DNA of 61,436 nucleotides from Bacteroidaceae bacterium (GTDB taxonomy: Bacteria; Bacteroidota; Bacteroidia; Bacteroidales; Bacteroidaceae). The notes under the pieces were generated by a model that saw nothing but the letters and a program-made list of their open reading frames with translations, ran no database searches and was not told the origin of the DNA. The stretch spans positions 1 through 61,436 of the forward strand of contig JAGCPY010000028.1 in the NCBI GenBank assembly GCA_017965425.1. Reading direction: 5' to 3'. Shown one piece after another: positions 1-8,060 of this stretch (within the stretch, counting starts at the first letter, position 1; the number at the start of each line of letters is the position of its first letter). The position numbers and the translations under genes are program-made.

Positions 1-224
1 CAGAGTCTTTCAATTCAAAGGTGAAGGGCTTAAGAGCACAGGTGCATGGGGTCAATGACCTGCCCTTCTTCATGTTCCGTTGCGCTAAGATATTTGGTTA
101 GTTGGCATGGGGGCTTATCCACGGACTTTTCCCCCTGCGCCAAATTTATCCCTAAGAAAGCGCAGATAGCACAGAAAGGGAACTCAGATTTTTCCGCATT
201 TCCGTGCTTTCCGTAAACCAAAAA
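1..224. other. Gene-free leading stretch
   Basis: I see no convincing gene here. An open frame of 67 codons on the minus strand (30-233) has no recognisable motif and looks spurious. Positions 102-143 can form an imperfect hairpin: TTGGC plus a G-run on the left pairs with a C-run plus GCCAA on the right. It could be a terminator or repeat remnant from the gene to the left of the window. Confidence 0.4.
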
Positions 225-330
225 CCTCACCATCCCTCACCTTCTCTCACCATTCCCTCACCAATCCCTCACCTGCAAGTCACTCATAAAGAGAACGATA
301 ACAGGTTTGGTGAGGGATTGAGGCTTTTTT
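225..330. repeat. Composite TCCCTCACC element, partial copy
   Basis: About five degenerate 10-11 bp units ending in CTCACC run from 225 to about 275. A spacer resembling those of the copies near 10.9 and 34.0 kb follows, then the right outer arm GGTGAGGGATTGAGGC with a T-run. The left outer arm seen in the other copies is missing, so this copy is truncated or rearranged. It lies beside a 22-bp array (361-455) and the 3' end of tRNA-Gln. Confidence 0.7.
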
Positions 331-360
331 CACGAAAAACACCATGTATAGAGGTGGTCT

Positions 361-455
361 GCAGCAGCAGTATACACCTTCTGCTGAAAACGTGTACACC
401 TTCTGACAGAAACGTGAAGACCCGTTTGTCAGAAGGTGTATGCGTTTGACGTTCT
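361..455. repeat. 22-bp dyad repeat array (copy E)
   Basis: Consecutive degenerate units of about 22 bp share the core ACGTGTACACCTTCT (for example GTATACACCTTCT and then ACGTGTACACCTTCT exactly 22 bp later). Later units are more decayed: GAAACGTGAAGACC and GAAGGTGTATGCG. The array abuts the 3' end of the minus-strand tRNA-Gln gene. The same repeat family occurs near 9.4, 10.7, 22.5, 33.7 and 46.8 kb. Function unknown. Confidence 0.75.
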
Positions 456-462
456 ACGTCTG

Positions 463-533
463 TTGGGATACCCGGATTCGAACCAGGAAAAACAGAACCA
501 AAACCTGTTGTGTTACCATTACACCATATCCCA
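463..533 (-). tRNA. tRNA-Gln (anticodon TTG)
   Basis: Read on the minus strand, the sequence folds as a cloverleaf. The acceptor arms TGGGATA and TATCCCA pair fully. The D-arm contains AATGGTA. The anticodon stem ACAGG/TCTGT holds the loop TTTTGGT, which gives anticodon TTG. The T-arm is CCTGG/TTCGAAT/CCGGG. The discriminator is A and the 3' CCA is not encoded. The gene is 71 nt. It decodes CAA and, by wobble, CAG glutamine codons. Confidence 0.95.
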
Positions 534-637
534 ATCCAAAGGCTTTTGTTGCCAAAAGCGGTGCAAAGGTAAGCAATTCTTTTGATAGGCAAGCTATCTG
601 CACCACATTTTTTTCATCTTTTGCTCATTTTTGCTAT

Positions 638-1279
638 TTACAGAGGCTTTTCGTCGATTATTTTTGAGGATAGGACGCTATTCATGGCCTCAAAAGAGAA
701 CTCACAACCACAATAACGCTGGTTATAGAAATTATAATCCCTCAATAACTGGTTCCGTCTTTCCTGTAAACCTCCCTTTCGCCAGTTCTGTGCCCAAAAA
801 CGGGAACCTGCTACGGCTTCCTGAGCAGCAAGTCCAGCCCTCTCTATCTGGTCGAGTCGTTTCCATCGGGAAGATGCCAAGGTGGTGGTGAAGGTGTTGA
901 TGCCCAACTCCACTGCCTTGCGTGCTGTTGCCATGAGCCGCATCTCAAAACAGCGCTCACATCGGTGACCACGTTCAGGTTCTCCTTCCAAACCGCGAAC
1001 ACAAGAGAGCCAATCCTCATGACTCCAATCATCGTCTATCCACTCAATACCCAATCCTGCTGCATGGCGTTGACTTTCACGCTTTCGGATTTCATATTCT
1101 TCACGCGGATATATATTTGGATTGAAGTAATAGATTGTCGGACGAAGACCACGGGACAACATCCATTCGACAATGGCACTGGAACATGGGGCACAACAAG
1201 CGTGCAGAAGCACACCCCCATTGACCCACTCTGGAATGTCAATGCCCCTACCTATTTCCATCGCTATTTTTCCTTTCAT
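638..1279 (-). CDS. queH: Epoxyqueuosine reductase QueH
   Basis: QueH reduces epoxyqueuosine to queuosine in tRNA, the last step of queuosine synthesis, and is unrelated to the cobalamin enzyme QueG. The 213-residue product has the family's N-terminal HACCAPCSS motif (about residues 27-35), then YYFNPNIYP, a CERCFEMR cysteine pair (about 108-115) and a C-terminal YCGC near residue 190. These cysteines would hold the iron-sulfur and metal centres. A -7 box (TATTTTTG read on the minus strand, 1304-1311) lies about 25 bp upstream of the start. A second in-frame Met at residue 7 is possible. The gene stands alone and is followed downstream by tRNA-Gln. Confidence 0.93.
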   Translation of the reverse strand: MKGKIAMEIGRGIDIPEWVNGGVLLHACCAPCSSAIVEWMLSRGLRPTIYYFNPNIYPREEYEIRKRESQRHAAGLGIEWIDDDWSHEDWLSCVRGLEGEPERGHRCERCFEMRLMATARKAVELGINTFTTTLASSRWKRLDQIERAGLAAQEAVAGSRFWAQNWRKGGLQERRNQLLRDYNFYNQRYCGCEFSFEAMNSVLSSKIIDEKPL

Positions 1280-1303
1280 TTAATATCTCTCTTTTTCTTC
1301 TTG

Positions 1304-1311
1304 CAAAAATA
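1304..1311 (-). promoter_or_regulatory. -7 box of queH
   Basis: TATTTTTG read on the minus strand matches the Bacteroidota TAnnTTTG consensus and lies about 25 bp before the queH start. Confidence 0.6.
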
Positions 1312-1426
1312 GTTTTTTCTACACAAAATGCCTACTTTTTCCGTCTCTTTTGTCCAAAAAACCTAAAAAACACACCCTTTTGCGGAAAAAAACAAGAACT
1401 TTTCTTTTGTTATAAAGAATTTTATG

Positions 1427-1434
1427 TACTTTTG
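1427..1434 (+). promoter_or_regulatory. -7 box of the secreted-protein gene
   Basis: TACTTTTG matches TAnnTTTG. A TTTTGTT about 16 bp upstream could be the -33 element. The predicted transcript would have a leader of about 40 nt before the ATG at 1479. Confidence 0.7.
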
Positions 1435-1478
1435 AGCCCGATTCAGAATAAAAACAAACTAAAAACAATAAAAGAAGT

Positions 1479-2678
1479 ATGAAAAAGATTTTATTATCAC
1501 TTCTGGCAATCTTTGCTATCGGAACCCATGCCATGGCCGATGAAGTTACAGTAGAAGCTGTGAATATTCCGCAAGGTAAGAGTGGACTCATGCACGTGTC
1601 CTTCAATATTACTTCGAATATCATCTATCGTGACTTCCAATTCGATGTGGAGCTTCCCAGCACCATTTCCATCCCTAATAACACAGATGGTGAGCCTGAT
1701 GGAACCATCGGTAATGCAGCTTCAACTGCACACCAGTTGGCAACCAGTATTGTCGATGGCAAAGCACGTTACATCGCCAACACCACAACAGGTAAGACAT
1801 TGAGCAGCGGTGTTCTTGTCTCCATTCCTTTGACCGACACTGATAAACAGGCCATCGGAACTGTTTTGGAAGGCAAACTCACTGGTGTAAGCCTCAGCAA
1901 GGATGATGGAACTTCTGTCCCTTTCCCCGATGTAACCTTCTCTATCAACATCGTTGATTCAAGAATCACGTTGGACGAAACTCAAAGTACTCTCGATGTG
2001 ATTGACAAGTCAACTGCTGATGTTCTTGTAAAGCGCACTATCCGTGCCAATGAGTGGAGTACATTGATATTGCCTTTCAATAATCTGAAGAAAGCACAAT
2101 TAGAGGCAGCTTTTGGAGCTGATGCTGAGTATGCCACATGGTCAGGTTTTGAAGTCACTTATGCAGCTGACGAAGTTACACCCGTAGCCATTGATCTTCA
2201 ATTCACCACAGCAACTCCAAATGCTCGTACAGGCCTTGCCATGAACAAGCCTTATATCATTAAAACAACCAAGGATATTTCAGAATTTACTGCAGATGGT
2301 GTCACTATCAATACAACCAAAGATGAAACTACGAATAAAGATAGTGAACAATTCAACAGTGGTGTTTTCAAAGGTACATTTGTGACTTCCACTGTTCCGA
2401 CCAATGGAATCTTCTTGAGCGAAAATAAATTCTGGTATTCAACAGGTCTCACCAATATCAAGGCTTTCCGTGGTTGGTTTGAGTTGGATGCTATCGTGGG
2501 TCAATCCGTAGATTTAGTAAAAGTAAACTTCTTCATTGACGGACAAAGCACCCACATCGCTGGCTTGCAGAACAACAGCGAAGAAGGTTCCGTCTATGAT
2601 TTAGGTGGCCGCAAGATGAACTCCAAGCAATTGCAAAAAGGCATCTACATCAAGAACGGTAAAAAAGTAACAAAATAA
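1479..2678 (+). CDS. Secreted protein with LPF module and GRK..KG-Y-I-NGKK tail
   Basis: The 399-residue product starts with a Sec signal peptide (cut after about residue 20, at AMA-DE). A beta-rich N-terminal half resembles cohesin-like or Ig-like folds (inference). From about residue 195 it has a module reading R-x-x-x-x-W-S-T-L-I-L-P-F, later KPYIIK and GIFLSENKF. The same module order occurs in the 841-residue protein at 40.4 kb. It ends in VYDLGGRKMNS and KGIYIKNGKK, a C-terminal tail common on secreted Bacteroidota proteins and reminiscent of sorting domains; whether it is a type 9 signal is not established. It is followed 54 bp later by a small protein and a hairpin. Function unknown. 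Confidence 0.85.
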   Translation: MKKILLSLLAIFAIGTHAMADEVTVEAVNIPQGKSGLMHVSFNITSNIIYRDFQFDVELPSTISIPNNTDGEPDGTIGNAASTAHQLATSIVDGKARYIANTTTGKTLSSGVLVSIPLTDTDKQAIGTVLEGKLTGVSLSKDDGTSVPFPDVTFSINIVDSRITLDETQSTLDVIDKSTADVLVKRTIRANEWSTLILPFNNLKKAQLEAAFGADAEYATWSGFEVTYAADEVTPVAIDLQFTTATPNARTGLAMNKPYIIKTTKDISEFTADGVTINTTKDETTNKDSEQFNSGVFKGTFVTSTVPTNGIFLSENKFWYSTGLTNIKAFRGWFELDAIVGQSVDLVKVNFFIDGQSTHIAGLQNNSEEGSVYDLGGRKMNSKQLQKGIYIKNGKKVTK

Positions 2679-2732
2679 GCTTCATAACATCATCATTCAT
2701 TTAACCCATTTACCAACTTAAATACAAGAACT

Positions 2733-2912
2733 ATGAAAAAAGCATATATAATCCCCAACATGGAAACACAGTTTATCAGTGTAACCAACATGCTTGCTGA
2801 AAGTGGCAATGGCTTGGGCAGTTCAGACAAGGGCATCGGTAGCGGTGGCATCGATGCTGATGGAAGCAAAGAGCCTTCTGTCAAGGAAGCATTTGAATTC
2901 TCTTGGGAATAA
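2733..2912 (+). CDS. Small MKK-x-Y-x-x-P protein, 59 aa
   Basis: The open frame encodes 59 residues beginning MKKAYIIPNM, with a middle LAESGNGLGSSDKGIGSGG and an acidic, aromatic end FEFSWE. There is no signal peptide or membrane segment. It has the same plan as the 54-residue product at 42,952: MKK, Tyr at 5, Pro at 8, a hydrophobic/Ser segment, a Gly/Asn-rich segment and a Trp plus acidic end. Both follow a secreted protein with the same C-terminal module and precede a hairpin, which argues that they are real genes. I recognise the general type as a common uncharacterised small protein of Prevotella and Bacteroides relatives, but I know of no assigned function. Confidence 0.8.
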   Translation: MKKAYIIPNMETQFISVTNMLAESGNGLGSSDKGIGSGGIDADGSKEPSVKEAFEFSWE

Positions 2913-2938
2913 GAAACATTTACACTTTATATGTTGGT

Positions 2939-2969
2939 CTGCCGTCCGTGCTTTTTGCAAGGGCGGCAG
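2939..2969 (+). terminator. Hairpin after the small protein gene
   Basis: CTGCCGTCC pairs with GGGCGGCAG (one G-T wobble) across a T-rich loop. The downstream T-run is weak (ATTCATT). It is probably the terminator of the two-gene unit. Confidence 0.6.
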
Positions 2970-3038
2970 ATTCATTAAAAGTTCTAAATCATTTCTGTTT
3001 TTCTGAGATATTTATTTGGCCATGCACGCGCTTTGAGC

Positions 3039-3046
3039 TACCTTTG
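3039..3046 (+). promoter_or_regulatory. -7 box of the TPR lipoprotein gene
   Basis: TACCTTTG matches TAnnTTTG and lies 39 bp before the ATG at 3086. Confidence 0.75.
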
Positions 3047-3085
3047 CAGCCAAAAAGTGAATATCAATAACATAAATCCTTTACA

Positions 3086-4780
3086 ATGCGTAGAATAACA
3101 CTATTCTCTATGGCTGCAGCCAGCGCTGTCGTGCTGATTTCTTGCAGCAAACTCGGACAACTGAGTTCCGACAACGTGAACGTTACACCCACACCGTTGG
3201 AAGCTGTTGGCGGTGAAGTACCTGCTACTATCAGTGCGACGTTCCCAGAAAAATACATGAAGAAGAAAGTCACTATCGGCGTGACACCTGTGTTGAAGTA
3301 TGAAGGTGGTGAAGTGATTTCTGAAGGAACCACTTTCCAAGGAGAAAAAGTACAGGGCAACGGTACGACCGTACAGTACAAAACAGGCGGTACCTACACC
3401 TTGCGTGCCAGTTTCCCCTATTCAGATGCACTTCAGAAGAGCGACCTCTATCTGCGCTTCGATGCACGTCAAGGCAACAAACGTTACGATCTGCCTGACC
3501 TGAAGGTTGGCTATGGCGTGGTATCTACTATAGGATTGCTCGCCAATGCCGTCACTACCAGCAATCCTTCCACTGCTTCCGATGCCTACCAGCGCATCAT
3601 TAAGAAGAAGCAGGAAGCACAAATCAAGTATTTGGTCAATCAAGCCAACGTGCGTGCCACGGAACTGAAAACCAACAGCATCCAGGACTTTATCAAAATC
3701 CTACAGGAAATCAACACCAATCAAGAAAAACTGAAGTTGGCCAACATAGAAGTGAGTGCATACGCCTCACCTGAAGGACGCTATGACTTCAACGAAAAAC
3801 TGGCAGAGAAACGACAGGACTCCTCATCTGAGTACGTCAACCAAGAGCTGAAGAAGAACAAGATGAAAGCCGACGTCAACACCCGCTTCACTGCTGAAGA
3901 CTGGGAAGGCTTCCAAGAACTTGTCAGCCAGTCAAACATCCAAGACAAAGACATTATTCTTCGAGTGCTCTCGATGTACAAAGATCCGCAAGAACGTGAA
4001 CAGCAGATCCGTAACATGAGCGTTATCTACGACGAACTGACCAAGGGTGTACTGCCTGAGCTGCGCCGCGCTCGCTTGATAGCCAATTACGAGGTCATCG
4101 GACGCAGTGACGCACAAATCAAGAAACAGTTCCAGCAGGATGCCAAACAATTAGGCATTGAGGAAATTCTTTATGGTGCTACCCTGCAGAACGATAATGC
4201 ACAAAAGAAGGTTTGGTATCAGAAGGCCACAGAATTGTTCCCGAACGACGCCCGTGCCTTCAATAACCTCGCCAATATCGCTTATCAGGAAGGTGACTCA
4301 GATACAGCCACCAACTTCCTGAAGAAAGCCAAGAGCCTCAACACCAACAGCCCTGAAGTGGCCACCAACCAAGCGCTGCTGGCTCTGGCAGAAGGCAAGG
4401 TTGAAGAAGCTGAAGCTCTTCTGGCTAAAGGTTCTGGTGCCGACTCCTACAACGAAGTGCTCGGTAATATCAATCTTGCAAAAGGAAATTACGCTGCTGC
4501 TGCTGCCAACCTGTCTGGCAAGAAGACAAACAGCGCTGCACTGGCACAGATTCTGAACAAAGATTATGCTGCTGCCGCCATCACGCTTGCAGGCATTCCC
4601 AATGCCGACGCTACGACCAGCTATCTGAAAGCTATCCTGGGTGCTCGTCAGAACGATGTTTCTGCCGTCATCAGCAACCTGCAAAGTGCTATTCAGCAAG
4701 ATCCAGGTCTTGCACAGCGTGCTGCAAAGGATCTTGAGTTCCAGCAGTTCGCTTCTCAAGTGGCTGAAGTGATTCAGTAA
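3086..4780 (+). CDS. TPR lipoprotein with OmpA-like segment
   Basis: The 564-residue protein carries a lipoprotein signal (VVLISC, Cys near residue 20). After a beta-rich N-terminal half, residues about 225-265 contain VSAYASPEGRYDFNEKLAEKR, here quoted only in part as YASPEGRYDFNEKLAEKR, which fits the SPEG...N..L...R pattern of OmpA-like peptidoglycan-binding domains. Residues about 370-450 hold tetratricopeptide repeats (FPNDARAFNNLANIAYQEGD, then SPEVATNQALLALAEGK). The C-terminus is Ala-rich and probably more TPR-like helices. It is likely an outer-membrane or periplasmic scaffold. It is transcribed from its own promoter and is followed 69 bp later by the DUF4369 gene. Confidence 0.85.
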   Translation: MRRITLFSMAAASAVVLISCSKLGQLSSDNVNVTPTPLEAVGGEVPATISATFPEKYMKKKVTIGVTPVLKYEGGEVISEGTTFQGEKVQGNGTTVQYKTGGTYTLRASFPYSDALQKSDLYLRFDARQGNKRYDLPDLKVGYGVVSTIGLLANAVTTSNPSTASDAYQRIIKKKQEAQIKYLVNQANVRATELKTNSIQDFIKILQEINTNQEKLKLANIEVSAYASPEGRYDFNEKLAEKRQDSSSEYVNQELKKNKMKADVNTRFTAEDWEGFQELVSQSNIQDKDIILRVLSMYKDPQEREQQIRNMSVIYDELTKGVLPELRRARLIANYEVIGRSDAQIKKQFQQDAKQLGIEEILYGATLQNDNAQKKVWYQKATELFPNDARAFNNLANIAYQEGDSDTATNFLKKAKSLNTNSPEVATNQALLALAEGKVEEAEALLAKGSGADSYNEVLGNINLAKGNYAAAAANLSGKKTNSAALAQILNKDYAAAAITLAGIPNADATTSYLKAILGARQNDVSAVISNLQSAIQQDPGLAQRAAKDLEFQQFASQVAEVIQ

Positions 4781-4796
4781 AAAGCCATCCCACTCT

Positions 4797-4906
4797 TCTT
4801 CCCCGCTTTCTCATCGAATATCAAAGAGATTACTATAATATATTGAAACATGAACCATCAACTGTTTTCATCAATAGTCTCCTTGTTCCAGAGAAAGCGG
4901 GGAAGA
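4797..4906. repeat. 16-bp inverted repeat spanning the start of the next gene
   Basis: TCTTCCCCGCTTTCTC at 4797-4812 and GAGAAAGCGGGGAAGA at 4891-4906 are perfect complements. The loop of about 78 nt contains the ATG at 4850. A T-run (TTTTTCTT) follows the right arm inside the coding sequence, so a folded transcript would look like a terminator or would tie up the translation start. Confidence 0.7.
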
Positions 4907-5857
4907 TTTTTCTTATTACTTCTTCCATTTTTTTTCATTGCCTGTAGTAACAAGAAGACATTCCGTTTGCGTGGAACCTTTGAAAACCTGCAACAAGCAG
5001 ATGTATTCATATACAGTCCTGACGGCGGAATTGACCGCGTTGATACCTTGCACATCATCGAGGGAGAATTTGACTGGAAAACACCACTTGCAAACGAAGC
5101 TATCTTCTATATTATATTTCCCAACTTTAGCGAACAAGTCATATTTGCCCGTCCGGGAGATGTTGTCAAGATAGAGGGTAATGGAAACCAACTGCGCTCA
5201 CTGACTATTCAGGGAAATCCAGAAAACGACGAACTCACCGAGTTCCGACTTTCCCATCTTGAAGACCATCCAGATTCGCTGAAAAAGGCCATGCAAGCCT
5301 TTATAAAGGAAAAACCAGCCACGCGTGTGGCCAGCTACATGCAACGGCAAATAACGCTGTCACGGGCCGTTTTGTCAAGATTGAAAGTGGGACAGAAATT
5401 GCCCGATATCGTTCTTCCTCCAGATAGTTTGGGCGGACCTGAACCCGATGACGATTACAAGCTTCCATCTTCCGACAACAAAGATACGCTATTCATCAAT
5501 AGTAAACAGAAAAATCCGAAGCCGGTTCTACTCATTTTCTGGGCTTCATGGAAACGAAACAGTGTAGATGATTTTCCACAAATCAGAAACATACTTAGAA
5601 ATAATAAACAGATTCAACCCGTCAGCATCAGCCTCGACTATGATCTGAGCCCATATTATTATAATTTACGCAGAGACAGCATACACTTCGACCGCAGATG
5701 CTACAAACAAGTCTGGCAGACACCTATCGTTCAACAGCTTTCCATCCGAGACCTTCCCTACTATATCCTTGTTGACAAACAACGTCATGTGCTGGCTTTG
5801 GGAACCAATTGGAAAAAGAATATTGAGCCAGCCATTGATCAATTGCCAAAAGAATGA
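4850..5857 (+). CDS. DUF4369/thioredoxin-fold lipoprotein lacking CxxC
   Basis: The 335-residue product has a long basic N-region, then a hydrophobic lipoprotein signal ending in FFFIAC. The N-terminal part (about 38-150) resembles DUF4369 (FRLRGTFENL, then GEFDWKTPL). The C-terminal part is a TlpA/thioredoxin fold: VLLIFWASWKRNS followed by DLPYYILVDKQRHVLALG. In the redox members the motif is WASWCxPC; here both cysteines are replaced (W-K-R-N-S), so thiol-disulfide activity is not expected and a binding or chaperone role is more likely. It overlaps the DUF4294 gene by ATGA, so translation is probably coupled. Confidence 0.85.
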   Translation: MNHQLFSSIVSLFQRKRGRFFLLLLPFFFIACSNKKTFRLRGTFENLQQADVFIYSPDGGIDRVDTLHIIEGEFDWKTPLANEAIFYIIFPNFSEQVIFARPGDVVKIEGNGNQLRSLTIQGNPENDELTEFRLSHLEDHPDSLKKAMQAFIKEKPATRVASYMQRQITLSRAVLSRLKVGQKLPDIVLPPDSLGGPEPDDDYKLPSSDNKDTLFINSKQKNPKPVLLIFWASWKRNSVDDFPQIRNILRNNKQIQPVSISLDYDLSPYYYNLRRDSIHFDRRCYKQVWQTPIVQQLSIRDLPYYILVDKQRHVLALGTNWKKNIEPAIDQLPKE

Positions 5858-6507
5858 AGCCTTTCTCTTTCTTTCTTTCACTCATGATGCTTTGCGTATC
5901 TTCCCCTTTGCATTCACAAGAGGAAGACTGGGACATCAATGATTTGTTACCAATGGGAGAAAAGGAAATGCCTTCGCTTATCAAGCTGCAATATTATGTT
6001 TATCCGAAGCCAGAGATCATCGATGGCGACACCATCTGGACTTACCTGATGCCAGAGCTGCCTGTCTATCGTCCTATTCACTTTCGAACAAAACGTGAAA
6101 AGCAAAAGTTCGACAAGATGGTATATAATATAAAAAAGGTATTGCCTCTGGCGAAGAAAGTGAATATGATGCTGTGTGAGACATACGAGACGCTGGAGCA
6201 ATTGCCTACGAAAAAAGAAAAGGACGAGCACATCAAAAGGGTGGAAAAAGATATCAAAAAGCAATATACCCCTATCATGAAAAAGCTCACGCTCACACAA
6301 GGCAAACTGCTCATCAAGCTCGTGGACAGGGAATGTAATCAGGAAGCCTTTGAGATTGTGAAAGCGTTCTTAGGGCCAGCAAGAGCCACTTTCTATCAGA
6401 TATTTGCATGGACGTTCAAGGCCAGCTTAAAAAAAGAGTATGATCCAGAGGGGGAAGATGCCATGATTGAACGCATCGTCCGACAGATTGAAGTGGGCCA
6501 GCTCTGA
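5854..6507 (+). CDS. DUF4294 family exported protein
   Basis: The 217-residue product has a signal peptide (cut near residue 21, LHS-QEE) and the DUF4294 pattern: DGDTIWTYLMPELPVY, then TKREKQKFDKMVYNIKKVLP, a charged helix, LTLTQGKLLIKLVDRECNQ and YDPEGEDAMIE. The family is restricted to Bacteroidota and has no known function. The start overlaps the previous stop (ATGA). It is convergent with the methyltransferase gene, which ends 5 bp away. Confidence 0.9.
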   Translation: MKPFSFFLSLMMLCVSSPLHSQEEDWDINDLLPMGEKEMPSLIKLQYYVYPKPEIIDGDTIWTYLMPELPVYRPIHFRTKREKQKFDKMVYNIKKVLPLAKKVNMMLCETYETLEQLPTKKEKDEHIKRVEKDIKKQYTPIMKKLTLTQGKLLIKLVDRECNQEAFEIVKAFLGPARATFYQIFAWTFKASLKKEYDPEGEDAMIERIVRQIEVGQL

Positions 6508-6511
6508 TAGA

Positions 6512-7051
6512 TTACTGATTCTTCAACTTATTGAATATTTGCCAGATGATGATGCCAGCCGTGACGCTGACATTCATCGAATGTTTCGTACCGAACTGAG
6601 GAATCTCTATGCAGACATCGCAGGCATCGATCACTTGTTGCTGAACACCTTTTACTTCATTTCCTAAGACGACAGCATATTTTTCTCCATTCGCCGGCTC
6701 AAAATCCTGCAACATCGTACTGCCTTCACACTGTTCGATGGCCAAGAGTGTATAACCCTCTTCACGCAACCAGTTTACAGCTTCCATCGTATCGGCAAAG
6801 TGATGCCACGCCACACTGTCCTCTGCTCCAAGTGCCGTCTTGTGGATTTCGGCGTTAGGGGGAATAGCCGTGATGCCGCAAAGAACTACACCCTGAATGC
6901 GGAACGCATCGCCCGTACGGAAAATCGAACCTACGTTATACAACGAGCGCACACCGTCGAGCACCACCACAAGCGGCAGTTTTTCTGCATCGTGAAACTG
7001 CTCGACGGTCATGCGACCCATCTCTGTTATCTTCAGTTTTCGATGATTCAT
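6512..7051 (-). CDS. SpoU/TrmH-type RNA methyltransferase
   Basis: The 179-residue product carries the three SPOUT knot motifs: NVGSIFRTGDAF (about 41-52), VVLGNEVKGV (about 127-136) and IPQFGTKHSMNVSVTAG (about 149-165). These make the SAM-binding trefoil knot, and the Arg in motif 1 is the usual catalytic residue. It probably 2'-O-methylates a ribose in tRNA or rRNA; the substrate cannot be told from sequence. There is no N-terminal substrate-binding domain, so it is a minimal member of the family. It lies 16 bp downstream of nadA in the same direction. Confidence 0.9.
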   Translation of the reverse strand: MNHRKLKITEMGRMTVEQFHDAEKLPLVVVLDGVRSLYNVGSIFRTGDAFRIQGVVLCGITAIPPNAEIHKTALGAEDSVAWHHFADTMEAVNWLREEGYTLLAIEQCEGSTMLQDFEPANGEKYAVVLGNEVKGVQQQVIDACDVCIEIPQFGTKHSMNVSVTAGIIIWQIFNKLKNQ

Positions 7052-7067
7052 CGTTTCTGAAAGACTT

Positions 7068-8060
7068 TCAAATTCCCAACTGCGCAGAAATCTCCAGCAT
7101 CTTGTTAATAGGTCTGACGGCTTTTTCTGCCACTTCAGGACTTACGGACACTACCGGCCACTCATGCTTCAGGCAGAGGTAAAGCTTACGCATGGTGACG
7201 AGCTTCATATACTCACACTCATTGCACATGCAAGTTGAATCGTCGGGCGGAGCAGGGATAAAAGTTTTCTGCGGAGCTGCCTTTTGCATTTCATGGAGAA
7301 TGCCGCTCTCGGTAGCCACAATGAACTCATCGGCCTGGTCATTGATGGCGAACTTCAGCAGGGCAGCCGTGCTTCCTACTTTATCCGCAAGCTTCACAAC
7401 CGGACCTTTGCATTCCGGATGAACGAGTACTTTGGCATAGGGATGTTCACACTTCAACTCAAGAATCTTCTCTACGCTGAAGCGGGCATGAACGTGGCAA
7501 GCACCGTCCCAAAGCAACATGTTCCTGCCTGTGACGGAATTGATGTAGTTGCCTAAATTCTGGTCGGGACCAAAGATAATGGGCGTTTCTGCGGGCAACG
7601 ACTCCACAATCTGACGGGCATTGCTGCTGGTAACAACCACATCCGTCACCGCCTTTGTAGCTGCCGTCGTGTTGACATAGCTGACGACAGTATGACCTGG
7701 ATGTGCAGCCACAAATTCTGCAAAACGGTCTGCCGGACAGCTCTCAGCCAGGGAACAAGTGGCATTGAGGTCTGGAACCAATACCTTCTTATCCGGACAC
7801 AGAATAGCAGCCGTCTCACCCATGAAATGGACACCGCAAAGCACGATGATGTCTGCGTCGGTCTTTGCTGCCTGCTGCGCCAGTGCCAAGCTGTCTCCAA
7901 TGAAGTCAGCCACGTCCTGTACTTCTCCAGGCACATAGTAGTGTGCCATGATGACGGCGTTCTTTTCCTTTGCCATCCGACGGATCTCAGCTTTCAAATC
8001 AATGGCAGGGTCAACAGTTTCGTTGGCATAGCCCGCCTCTATCCATTCAGTTTTCAACAT
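7068..8060 (-). CDS. nadA: Quinolinate synthase A
   Basis: NadA condenses iminoaspartate with dihydroxyacetone phosphate to quinolinate in de novo NAD synthesis, using a [4Fe-4S] cluster. The 330-residue product has the family blocks MAHYYVPGEVQDVADFIGDS, LCGVHFMGETAAIL, CSLAESCPAD, HPECKGPV and STCMCNECEYMKL, with the expected cluster cysteines in the CGVHF, HPEC and CxCNEC regions. No nadB or nadC is adjacent. Its promoter lies at 8147-8154, and the region upstream is shared with divergent cysK. The methyltransferase gene follows 16 bp downstream. Confidence 0.96.
   Translation of the reverse strand: MLKTEWIEAGYANETVDPAIDLKAEIRRMAKEKNAVIMAHYYVPGEVQDVADFIGDSLALAQQAAKTDADIIVLCGVHFMGETAAILCPDKKVLVPDLNATCSLAESCPADRFAEFVAAHPGHTVVSYVNTTAATKAVTDVVVTSSNARQIVESLPAETPIIFGPDQNLGNYINSVTGRNMLLWDGACHVHARFSVEKILELKCEHPYAKVLVHPECKGPVVKLADKVGSTAALLKFAINDQADEFIVATESGILHEMQKAAPQKTFIPAPPDDSTCMCNECEYMKLVTMRKLYLCLKHEWPVVSVSPEVAEKAVRPINKMLEISAQLGI

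Noticed and set aside
30-233. 67-codon open frame on the minus strand at the left edge
   Set aside because: No motif, no -7 box at a sensible distance and overlap with the repeat block.
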